This document shows, in pieces, positions 1 to 6,042 of a DNA stretch of 9,759 bases; positions within the stretch are counted from its first letter, which is position 1; the number at the start of each line of letters is the position of its first letter. The stretch is from positions 1 to 9,759 of the forward strand of contig CBDTXZ010000113.1 of the NCBI GenBank assembly GCA_965364515.1. Reading direction: 5' to 3'. The position numbers and the translations under genes were made by a program. The stretch comes from JAHEDH01 sp965364515. GTDB lineage: Bacteria > Actinomycetota > Acidimicrobiia > Spongiisociales > ZC4RG35. Below the pieces are notes generated by a model that was not told the DNA's origin, made no database searches, and was given only the letters and a program-made list of their open reading frames with translations.

Positions 1-44
1 TTTCAGCCCCAAATGTTGTAAACACAGAGAGAGAGGGAATCTCG

Positions 45-119
45 ATGGTCGCCGTCCCACGACAAACAGAACGATTCGCAGGGCTGCAGCTCGTGCTCGA
101 ATGTGAGGAGCGTCGATGA
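45..119 (+). CDS. possible 24-residue leader peptide coupled to the methyltransferase
   Basis: An ATG at 45 opens a 24-codon frame (begins MVAVPRQTER, ends LECEERR) that stops at TGA 117-119. The stop overlaps the methyltransferase ATG at 116-118 as ATGA, the same junction used twice in the dab operon of this window. A purine-rich stretch (GAGAGGGA, about 31-38) sits six to seven bases upstream of the ATG and could act as a ribosome site. I do not recognise the peptide. It has no hydrophobic signal and no run of one amino acid, so it does not look like a classic attenuator peptide. It may be a translated leader that couples translation into the methyltransferase, or a chance open frame. The ATGA overlap and the SD are the only support, and the window begins too close upstream to judge a promoter. 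Confidence 0.3.
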   Translation: MVAVPRQTERFAGLQLVLECEERR

Positions 120-784
120 CACGTCACGAACGCACGAGGTGGGGCTCGCAACGGACGCTCGCCGACGTCTTCTTCCGGTACGCGCGCCCCATCTACGACT
201 GGATGTACCGGCGGGGAGCGCCCTGGGAGGGATCGACGAAACCGGATTTCATGGATCTGCTGTCGACCGGGCGATTGTCTCCCGAGACGGTCGGCCCGGA
301 AGCGATCGACATCGGCTGTGGAATCGGTGACTACTCCCGCGTGCTCGCCCGCCACGGCTTCGATGTGTGCGGCCTCGACCTGTCTCCCGTGGCGATAGAG
401 CGTGCGAAGAGCGCTGCCGATTCGAACCCACGGGGCCCGAGATTCGTGGTGGGAGACCTGCTCGACCTGCCTGACGAGATCACCGGTCCCTTCGATCTTC
501 TTGTGGACATCGGCACACTCGACGACTTCCCGAGAACCCGACGGCACGAGGCAGCCGGTGCGATCACATCACTGGCTCGCACCGGCTCGACGCTGTATCT
601 GTGGTGCTTCTACGGCCGGGATCGCGATCTGCCCGCCGTGAGCTTCCAGGGGCCGAGTCGATACCTCGCCCCGGCGATCGATCCAGATGAGCTCGAAGCT
701 CTCTTCTCCGAGCAGTGGAACATCGAACCGGTCTCAGGCGGCATCGGCGAAGGCTGGGCATCGTTTCTGTTGACCCGCACATGA
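116..784 (+). CDS. class I SAM-dependent methyltransferase, substrate unknown
   Basis: This 222-residue protein is expected to transfer a methyl group from S-adenosylmethionine to an unidentified small molecule in the cytoplasm. The Rossmann-type SAM fold is visible. Motif I is IDIGCGIG at residues 64-71. The acidic residue that binds the ribose is Asp88 in GLDLS. Motif II/III is GDLLDLPD at 113-120, and the motif IV strand is DLLVDIGTLDDF at 127-138. The N-terminal part (YDWMYRRGAPWEG, residues 27-39) resembles the leader of small-molecule methyltransferases that have a PWE/PWD segment, loosely like thiopurine methyltransferase relatives. No substrate motif is recognisable. The start at 116 is supported by GAGGAG at 105-110, five bases upstream. 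It may be translationally coupled to the small frame at 45-119. The following gene lies 118 bases or more away on the same strand, so co-transcription is uncertain. The general family call is firm and the specific reaction is not. Confidence 0.88.
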   Translation: MTRHERTRWGSQRTLADVFFRYARPIYDWMYRRGAPWEGSTKPDFMDLLSTGRLSPETVGPEAIDIGCGIGDYSRVLARHGFDVCGLDLSPVAIERAKSAADSNPRGPRFVVGDLLDLPDEITGPFDLLVDIGTLDDFPRTRRHEAAGAITSLARTGSTLYLWCFYGRDRDLPAVSFQGPSRYLAPAIDPDELEALFSEQWNIEPVSGGIGEGWASFLLTRT

Positions 785-830
785 GATCCGGCCTCCGGTC
801 GATCGGCCTCCCGACGATCGGAATCTGTTG
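785..830 (+). repeat. imperfect 15-base tandem repeat after the methyltransferase
   Basis: Directly after the methyltransferase stop, three units each begin GATC and run about 15 bases (785-800, 801-815, 816-830). GGCCTCC recurs at 790-796 and 805-811, and CGATCGG at 800-806 and 815-821, both spaced by 15. The third unit is degenerate. GATC and CGATCG are common throughout this window, so chance is a real possibility. No function can be assigned. Confidence 0.25.
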
Positions 831-896
831 GGAACTCTCTGAAACGACCACGGCGAAGTTGGTAGGGAGCCTCGCAACGTTCCAACTCCACGCGGG

Positions 897-902
897 TACG
901 TT
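897..902 (+). promoter_or_regulatory. candidate -10 hexamer for the cyclase-ATPase gene, leaderless start
   Basis: TACGTT fits the actinobacterial TANNNT -10 pattern and lies six bases before the ATG at 909, the spacing expected for a transcript that begins at or next to the start codon. No Shine-Dalgarno-like purine run is present before 903 or 909, which agrees with a leaderless mRNA. I see no convincing -35, so this is tentative. Confidence 0.25.
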
Positions 903-908
903 GTGCGC

Positions 909-3900
909 ATGGAGGCCGCGCCCGGTGGGATCATCACGTTTCTGTTCTCGGACATCGAGGACAGCACCCGTCGGTGGCGAGAAGACGCCAACATGGCCGA
1001 GCTCCTCGCCCGCCACGACGAGATTCTCCGGGCGGCCATCTCGACGGCCGGGGGTCACTGGACCAAGCACACCGGCGATGGCGTGCTCGCGGCGTTCGAC
1101 TCGGCGGGCGCCGCAATCAGAGCCGCGGTCGACATCCAGCGCCGTCTCGAGGGGGCCGACGATCTCGGCCTGAGGGTCAGGATCGGAATCCACACCGGCG
1201 AGGCGACCCGTCGCGACAACGACTACTTCGGGTTTGCGGTCAATTCGGCGGCCCGCGTCATGGATGCCGGTCACGGTGGTCAGATCCTGGTGACGGAGGC
1301 GACGAAGGCCCTCCTGGGCGATGGCCAACCCGGAATCGGCCTGATCGATCTCGGCCGTCACCGATTGAAGGACCTGGGAGAGCCACACCGTCTGTTCCAG
1401 GTGCAGGGACAGGGGCTCGATGACGACTTTCCGCCGCTCCGAACCCTGGATGCCGTCAACCACAACCTCCCGCTCCAGCTCACGTCGTTCATCGGCCGCG
1501 AGGACGAGCGTGAAGACGTGAGCAGGCTCGTACGTGAGCATCGGCTGGTGACACTCACCGGCGTCGGCGGAGCCGGCAAGACCCGGCTCTCGCTTCAGGT
1601 GGCCGCCGACCTCGTCGCCGACTTCACCGACGGTGTGTGCCTCGTCGAACTGGCGCCGGTGATCGACCCCGAGGCCGTTCCGACCGCGATCGCCGGTGCC
1701 CTGGGGATTCGGCGCGAGAAGACCGACCCGTCCGATGTGACCGAGCGGATCGTCGCTCATCTCCAGGACCGAAGCCTTCTCCTGGTGGTGGACAACTGCG
1801 AACACGTCCTCGGAGCGGCAGCGAGAGTGATCACCACGATCCTCGAGCGAGCCCACGACGTCACAGTGCTGGCCTCGTCCCGAGAGGGACTCAGCATCCG
1901 AGGAGAACGGCTCTATCAAGTGCCGTCGCTGCACACCACCGGGAACGGAGCCGATTCGGAGGCTGCGCAGCTGTTCGCCGACCGTGCTCGAGCGGTGTCG
2001 CCTTCGTTCGAGCTCAACGCCGAGACCATTCCGGCCGTTGATCGCATCTGCAGGCTCCTCGACGGCATCCCCCTCGCCATCGAACTCGCTGCCGCCCGAA
2101 CCCGGGTGCTCTCACCGGCTCTCATCGGCGAGCGGCTCGACGATCGTTTTCGACTGCTCAAAGGGGGGTCGCGCATGGCGATGCCCCGCCAACAGACGCT
2201 CGAAGCAGCCGTCGACTGGAGCTATCAGCTCTTGACGGACGGCGAACGACAGCTCTTCGAACGGCTCTCCGTGTTCGTCGGTGGCTTCTCACTGGAGGCA
2301 GCCGAACGGGTGTGTTCGGATGACGAAGTCGACGAATTCGAGGTGCTCGATCTGCTCGAGAGCCTGGTCGACAAGTCGATGGTCGTTGCGGACCTGAGCG
2401 ACGCCGGCGTCTCCCGCTATCGAATGCTCGAGACGCTCCGCCAGTTCGGGTACCGAAGACTCGGCCAGACCGACGAGAGTCTCAGGCGATGGAGGACTCG
2501 ACATCTCCAGTTCTTCACCGAGGAGCTCGAAGATCACAGCCCCGTGTCGTGGGACGCACCGTCTCATCTCGAGTGGTACGGGATCGAGGCCGGGAATCTC
2601 ACCGTCGCCCTCGAGTGGGCCGAGCGGGAGCGTCCCGATGCGATCCCGATGCTCTCGGCTTCGGTCGGCTATCACCTGGTCAACAACGCCGGCGATCCGG
2701 ACGAAGCGCTTCGCCGGTTCGAACAGGCCATCGAGGCGGCGACACCCGATTCTTCGATGGCGCTGCGACTCGAGACATTTCGACTGGTGCTGTTCGCCAT
2801 CCTGGGGGAAGTCGATCGATTGCGAGCCGCGTGGGGGCATCTCGAACCCGTGATCGCTGCTGCTGATGACGAGGATGCCGCGTGGGCATTCCGACGTGTC
2901 GCCATCGTCTTCGCGCAGGACCCGGAACTCGATGCCTCGGTCTCGATCGAACTCGCACGCGAGGCAGTCCGGAGAAGTGAGAGCCTCGGGACCGAGCCGC
3001 AACTCGACACGCTGGATGCGCTGGCCTGGTCGATGCTGTGGAGCAACGCCGACAGCGACACATTGATGGACGTCCTCGACACGGCGGTTTCGTTGGCGCG
3101 TGACCGCGACGACGAGGAGCGGCTGCTCCGCCTGCTCTCGACTCTCGCCCTGGCCTGCCACACGTCGGATCAGCGGAGCGACACCGATCTGACGGATGCC
3201 GTCGAAGACGAGATGCTCGAGCTCTGGGAGCATGGCGGGCGGTCGAGCCGCCAGGAGTACGTCATGTGGATCGGGATTCGGCGTGGCATGTGGGATCTCG
3301 CCGAATGGGAGATCGATGCCCAGGCGCGAGAGCTGGAAGGCAACCACCGGGTTCAGTACTTGATGGCGCGTGGCGTGCTCCGGTGGATGCAGGGACGGTA
3401 CGACGAGGCCAATCGGGACTTCGACGACGTGGCCCAGATCGCACCCATTCGGCGTTGGCACCACGACTACTACCCGGCTCGGGCCGAAGTGGCTGCGCTC
3501 ACCGGGCACCGTGACCTCACCAGGAGCTGGGTGGAGCGCCACTTCGATGTCGCATTGGAACCCGCCGAGGAGGTCATGCGGCTCGGCACGCTGCGGGCGC
3601 TGGCCATGGCACACGTCGACGCCGGCGACCTCGACTCAGCCCGATCGACGCTCGAACGGATGCGCTCCATCGCCGGCCAACAGACCGCGATCGGAATCCC
3701 CACGGTCCAGATCGGCTCCGAGGCTTTCTACCTGGCCTCGGCCGAAGCGGAGTTGAGCCGTCTCACCGGCGCCGACCCGGCGGTGTGGCAGCGGGCACGG
3801 GGTGAGGCGTTCTGGGTCTTCTGGCGGCACTATTGCGAGGTGCGGGAGCTCGGTGCGCGTGCCGCGCTCGGCGAGGCGGTCGGCGATCGGGCACGCCGGC

Positions 3901-3968
3901 TCCGAGAGGAGCTCACCGATCTCGGAGAACTCGGACTCGTGGGCCTGCTCGAACGGGAACTCGGCTGA
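909..3968 (+). CDS. adenylate/guanylate cyclase - NB-ARC ATPase - TPR signalling protein
   Basis: This large cytoplasmic signalling protein (1,019 residues from ATG 909; a GTG at 903 would add two) combines a class III cyclase with an AfsR/MalT-type ATPase. The cyclase domain (about 8-138) has the metal ligands Asp15 (FSDIE) and Asp57 (TGDG). It has the adenine-selecting pair Lys53 and Asp105 (DYFG), and the transition-state residues Asn112 and Arg116 (VNSAAR). All six positions are filled, so cAMP synthesis is plausible. The ATPase follows: FIGRE about 195, Walker A GVGGAGKT 218-225, Walker B LLLVVDN with Asp295, the SSRE sensor near 325 and GIPLAIELAAAR about 386-397. A winged-helix segment (about 428-500) leads into a helical, TPR-like tail to the end. 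No LuxR-type DNA-binding helix is visible at the C-terminus. The likely role is a ligand- or partner-gated cyclase; the signal is unknown. It is transcribed towards the small regulator gene at 4031-4321. Confidence 0.9.
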   Translation: MEAAPGGIITFLFSDIEDSTRRWREDANMAELLARHDEILRAAISTAGGHWTKHTGDGVLAAFDSAGAAIRAAVDIQRRLEGADDLGLRVRIGIHTGEATRRDNDYFGFAVNSAARVMDAGHGGQILVTEATKALLGDGQPGIGLIDLGRHRLKDLGEPHRLFQVQGQGLDDDFPPLRTLDAVNHNLPLQLTSFIGREDEREDVSRLVREHRLVTLTGVGGAGKTRLSLQVAADLVADFTDGVCLVELAPVIDPEAVPTAIAGALGIRREKTDPSDVTERIVAHLQDRSLLLVVDNCEHVLGAAARVITTILERAHDVTVLASSREGLSIRGERLYQVPSLHTTGNGADSEAAQLFADRARAVSPSFELNAETIPAVDRICRLLDGIPLAIELAAARTRVLSPALIGERLDDRFRLLKGGSRMAMPRQQTLEAAVDWSYQLLTDGERQLFERLSVFVGGFSLEAAERVCSDDEVDEFEVLDLLESLVDKSMVVADLSDAGVSRYRMLETLRQFGYRRLGQTDESLRRWRTRHLQFFTEELEDHSPVSWDAPSHLEWYGIEAGNLTVALEWAERERPDAIPMLSASVGYHLVNNAGDPDEALRRFEQAIEAATPDSSMALRLETFRLVLFAILGEVDRLRAAWGHLEPVIAAADDEDAAWAFRRVAIVFAQDPELDASVSIELAREAVRRSESLGTEPQLDTLDALAWSMLWSNADSDTLMDVLDTAVSLARDRDDEERLLRLLSTLALACHTSDQRSDTDLTDAVEDEMLELWEHGGRSSRQEYVMWIGIRRGMWDLAEWEIDAQARELEGNHRVQYLMARGVLRWMQGRYDEANRDFDDVAQIAPIRRWHHDYYPARAEVAALTGHRDLTRSWVERHFDVALEPAEEVMRLGTLRALAMAHVDAGDLDSARSTLERMRSIAGQQTAIGIPTVQIGSEAFYLASAEAELSRLTGADPAVWQRARGEAFWVFWRHYCEVRELGARAALGEAVGDRARRLREELTDLGELGLVGLLERELG

Positions 3969-3986
3969 GCAACCGGCAGCCGCGAC

Positions 3987-4006
3987 GATCCCGGCGCAGC
4001 GGGGTC
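3987..4006. terminator. possible hairpin terminator between convergent genes
   Basis: GATCCCG at 3987-3993 can pair with CGGGGTC at 4000-4006 around a six-base loop, seven pairs including one G-U. It lies in the 62-base gap between the stop of the cyclase gene and the stop of the minus-strand regulator, where a shared terminator would be expected. No T-run follows on either strand, so it is not a classic intrinsic terminator. Confidence 0.3.
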
Positions 4007-4030
4007 AACGAGCCCAGACTCCGGCGCTGA

Positions 4031-4321
4031 TCACCCCATGGCGTCGAGCAGCTCTGCGACGGTGTGGCCGGCCTCGACCCGGTGCCGCATCGGACGGTCA
4101 CCGACGATCTCGTAGCGGTTCCGCCGCCCCTCGCGATGCTTCACGACGAAGCCGGCCTTCTCGAGATCGCTCACGATCCCGACGACTGCCCGCTCGGTGA
4201 TCCCGACCTCGTCTGCCAGCTCTCTGAGGCGAAGGTCCGGGTTGCGTGTGAGGCAGATGAGGACGTGGCTGTGGTTCGTGAGGAACGTCCATCCGTCCTG
4301 GGGTGCTTCGATTCCAGTCAT
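4031..4321 (-). CDS. small winged-helix transcriptional regulator, MarR/ArsR-like
   Basis: This 96-residue protein starts at the ATG whose complement is 4319-4321 (MTGIEAPQDG). An upstream GTG at 4357 would add 12 residues but has less homolog-like sequence. The first helix reads WTFLTNHSHVLICL (about 11-24). A helix-turn-helix follows at about 31-54 (LRELADEVGITERAV), then a wing at about 58-72 (REGRRNRYEI). This arrangement is typical of a compact winged-helix family common in actinobacteria. The conserved ITERAV helix is the likely DNA-recognition helix. No cysteine or histidine cluster for metal sensing is evident, so an ArsR-type metal sensor is unlikely. The gene is divergent from dabB across 179 bases that hold three inverted repeats, so autoregulation and control of the dab operon is a reasonable inference. 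Its ligand is unknown. It converges with the cyclase gene. Confidence 0.85.
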   Translation of the reverse strand: MTGIEAPQDGWTFLTNHSHVLICLTRNPDLRLRELADEVGITERAVVGIVSDLEKAGFVVKHREGRRNRYEIVGDRPMRHRVEAGHTVAELLDAMG

Positions 4322-4329
4322 CGGACCCC

Positions 4330-4335
4330 AGGCTA
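4330..4335 (-). promoter_or_regulatory. candidate -10 hexamer for the winged-helix regulator
   Basis: Read on the minus strand, TAGCCT fits TANNNT and lies eight bases before the ATG at 4321. This would start the transcript at or very near the start codon. The sequence between has GGGG but no proper SD at a useful distance. No strong -35 is visible. Tentative. Confidence 0.25.
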
Positions 4336-4359
4336 TGTCGCTCACGCTCCGGAACACTC

Positions 4360-4390
4360 GACCTGCCGATCGCTCCAGGATCGGCAGGTC
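4360..4390. repeat. perfect 12-base inverted repeat in the divergent regulatory region
   Basis: GACCTGCCGATC (4360-4371) and GATCGGCAGGTC (4379-4390) are exact reverse complements around a seven-base centre. The dyad lies between the divergent regulator and dabB, about 40 bases upstream of the regulator start and 110 bases upstream of the dabB start. If both transcripts begin where the -10 candidates suggest, neither includes it, so a protein-binding site is more likely than a terminator. There is no T-run on either side. A regulatory hairpin in a longer leader cannot be excluded. Confidence 0.6.
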
Positions 4391-4415
4391 CTCGCGCAGG
4401 GTCGCGCCCGCCTAC

Positions 4416-4448
4416 TGGAGTCACAGCGATCATGACGACAGGACTCCA
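4416..4448. repeat. weaker spaced inverted repeat upstream of dabB
   Basis: TGGAGTC at 4416-4422 and GACTCCA at 4442-4448 are exact reverse complements separated by 19 bases. One more pair can be added after a mismatch on the outside. The spacing suits two half-sites for a dimer, but a seven-base match at this distance can occur by chance. Confidence 0.3.
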
Positions 4449-4463
4449 CTTCACTGGATGAGT

Positions 4464-4491
4464 TTTACATGAATCATATTTCATGTATTGT
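4464..4491 (+). promoter_or_regulatory. candidate promoter for the dabB-dabA-PII operon
   Basis: TTTACA (4464-4469) as -35 and TATTGT (4486-4491) as -10 are separated by 16 bases. The -10 fits TANNNT, and the start of transcription would fall at about 4498-4501, on or next to the dabB ATG at 4501. No Shine-Dalgarno sequence precedes that ATG, consistent with a leaderless transcript. This AT-rich patch stands out in a GC-rich region. Confidence 0.5.
4466..4487. promoter_or_regulatory. palindromic operator overlapping the dabB promoter
   Basis: TACATGAA (4466-4473) and TTCATGTA (4480-4487) are exact reverse complements around a six-base AT-rich centre, giving a 22-base dyad. It spans the gap between the candidate -35 and -10 hexamers, so a bound repressor would block RNA polymerase. 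The divergent winged-helix protein is the natural candidate ligand, but this is inference from position. The alternative dabB start at 4483 would fall inside the dyad, which argues for the start at 4501. Confidence 0.55.
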
Positions 4492-4500
4492 GATGCGGAC

Positions 4501-6042
4501 ATGCTCGAACTCGCTCTCCTCCTCGTCCCGATCGCTCCGCTGACCGCGGCTGCGCTCGCCGTGCTGTGGGGTCGGCGGGCGGACCGGATCGCACCGATCG
4601 GATCCGCGATCTCCACCGCTGCAGCCATCGTGGTCATGACGAGTGTCGTGTGGTCTGGCCCGTTCGCCGTCGGCTCCTCCGCCGGACTGGTGGCCGACCG
4701 GATCGGCACCGTGTTGGCGATCTTGACCGGCGGCGTCGGCACCGTCGTGATGTCCTTCGCCAGGAGAGCACTCGACGGCGACCCCCGAGCTCCGAGGTTC
4801 TTCGGATACGCATCTCTGCTGGTGGCGGGGACCGCGCTGACCGCCGTCGCAGCGTCGTTCACCGGGCTGACGATCGGATGGGTGACGACCGGATGGGCAC
4901 TGCTCGGACTCCTCACCCATCGAGAATGGTCTCAGGCGCACAACGCCCTCCAGGCAACGCGACGCACCTTCCTGATCGGCGATCTCGCCCTCGTGTTGGC
5001 CGCGGGAGCGGTGCTGGGTCGGGTCGGCGAGATCCCGCTCCAGAGCGTCGACGCATCTGTGATACCGCAGATCGTTCCGTTCCTGATCGTTGCCGCCGCG
5101 ATCTCACGATCCGCGCTGATCCCGGCTCATCGCTGGCTCGTGACGACGATCGCCGCTCCGACGCCCGTGTCCGCTCTCCTGCACGCCGGTGTGGTCAATG
5201 CGGCCGGGGTCCTGATCGTCAAGACCGCGCCGATCTCGACGGCGTCCGGTGCCGCCATGGCCGTGCTGTTCGGTGTCGCAGCGGCCACCACCCTGCTCGG
5301 CACCGCGATCATGCTGACGCGATCCGACGTGAAGGGCGGCCTGGCGTGGTCGACAGTCGGGCAGATGGGATTCATGGGCGTGCAGTTGGCGGTCGGGGCT
5401 TTGGCAGGCGCACTCTTCCACCTCGTCGGCCATGCGATGTACAAGGCGAGCCTGTTCCTCGGGTCCGGTGGAGCGATCACCGCAATGGAACGGCGTCATC
5501 ATCTTCCCAGGCCTGACTCGACGGCCTCCCGCTCAACGCGCATCTTTCTCGCCGGAGTCGGGTCTGCGCTGGGAGTGGCGGTCGGGTTCTCGGTGATCGA
5601 CCCACATCTCGAGCCTGCGGGCGCCGTCCTCGTCGCAACGTTCGGGTGGTTCACGACCATGCGATTGGTGGACGGCTGGCTGTCGGCGATGGTGCCGTCG
5701 GGCGCCACCCTCGCCCTGGCGAGTGTGGCCGCCGTCGGTCTCCCCCTGGCCTACGTCGGAGGCATCGGAGCCTTCGAGGTCCTTCTCGCTCCGGCACTCC
5801 CTGCCGAGGTTTCGGGCGCCATCCCCGCCACCGTGCTCGGTGGAGCACTGGTCGTCGCCGCCATCGCAATCCTCGTCGTCCGGATGCTGCCCGGCCGGGT
5901 CGGCGACCACATCCGCGGCAGAGTCTTCACGTGGCTGGCCACGCACGGAGATCCCGTCACCCACCTCGCCGGCCAGGCCAGACCGGACGCTCGCACCGAG
6001 GGACGTCGCTCCCTCGACGCCGTCGCCGGGGAGGCCCGATGA
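4501..6042 (+). CDS. dabB: DabB, membrane subunit of a DAB inorganic carbon transporter
   Basis: This 513-residue polytopic membrane protein has about 13-14 hydrophobic segments and belongs to the proton-antiporter superfamily shared with NuoL/NuoM and MrpA. The core signature is clear: IPAHRWLVTTIAAPTPVSALLHAG about 207-230. KGGLAWSTVGQMGFM follows at 278-292, then GHAMYKASLF at 310-319. DabB with DabA forms the energy-coupled CO2-to-bicarbonate uptake complex (MpsAB in staphylococci). The assignment over a complex I subunit rests on the next gene being dabA and on the absence of other nuo or mrp genes. The lysine of the NuoL AKSAQ motif is Arg203 here, and the NuoL-type GWE glutamate is not apparent. 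The polar tail after about residue 470 is Arg-rich and cytoplasmic by the positive-inside rule. ATG 4501 was chosen over ATG 4483 because the latter lies inside the operator. The stop overlaps the dabA start (ATGA). Confidence 0.9.
   Translation: MLELALLLVPIAPLTAAALAVLWGRRADRIAPIGSAISTAAAIVVMTSVVWSGPFAVGSSAGLVADRIGTVLAILTGGVGTVVMSFARRALDGDPRAPRFFGYASLLVAGTALTAVAASFTGLTIGWVTTGWALLGLLTHREWSQAHNALQATRRTFLIGDLALVLAAGAVLGRVGEIPLQSVDASVIPQIVPFLIVAAAISRSALIPAHRWLVTTIAAPTPVSALLHAGVVNAAGVLIVKTAPISTASGAAMAVLFGVAAATTLLGTAIMLTRSDVKGGLAWSTVGQMGFMGVQLAVGALAGALFHLVGHAMYKASLFLGSGGAITAMERRHHLPRPDSTASRSTRIFLAGVGSALGVAVGFSVIDPHLEPAGAVLVATFGWFTTMRLVDGWLSAMVPSGATLALASVAAVGLPLAYVGGIGAFEVLLAPALPAEVSGAIPATVLGGALVVAAIAILVVRMLPGRVGDHIRGRVFTWLATHGDPVTHLAGQARPDARTEGRRSLDAVAGEAR

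Noticed and set aside
564..1934. 456-codon open frame on the minus strand
   Set aside because: It lies opposite the methyltransferase and the cyclase catalytic region, whose motifs are unmistakable. Its translation has no recognisable domain and the composition is typical of an antisense shadow in GC-rich DNA.
2289..3614. 441-codon open frame on the minus strand
   Set aside because: It is opposite the ATPase and TPR part of the cyclase protein and has low-complexity His/Arg/Pro-rich composition with no motif.
4483..4500. Earlier in-frame ATG for dabB
   Set aside because: It lies within the palindromic operator and before the probable transcription start, and it adds six polar residues ahead of a normal membrane N-terminus.
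5646..6038. Upstream open extension of dabA
   Set aside because: The extension overlaps the last fifth of dabB and is Arg/Gly/Pro-rich. The DabA family begins near ATG 6039, which has a good SD and an ATGA junction.
4501..6042. Annotation as NADH-quinone oxidoreductase subunit L/M or an Mrp antiporter subunit
   Set aside because: The family signature is shared, but no other nuo or mrp gene is present and the next gene, coupled by ATGA, is dabA.
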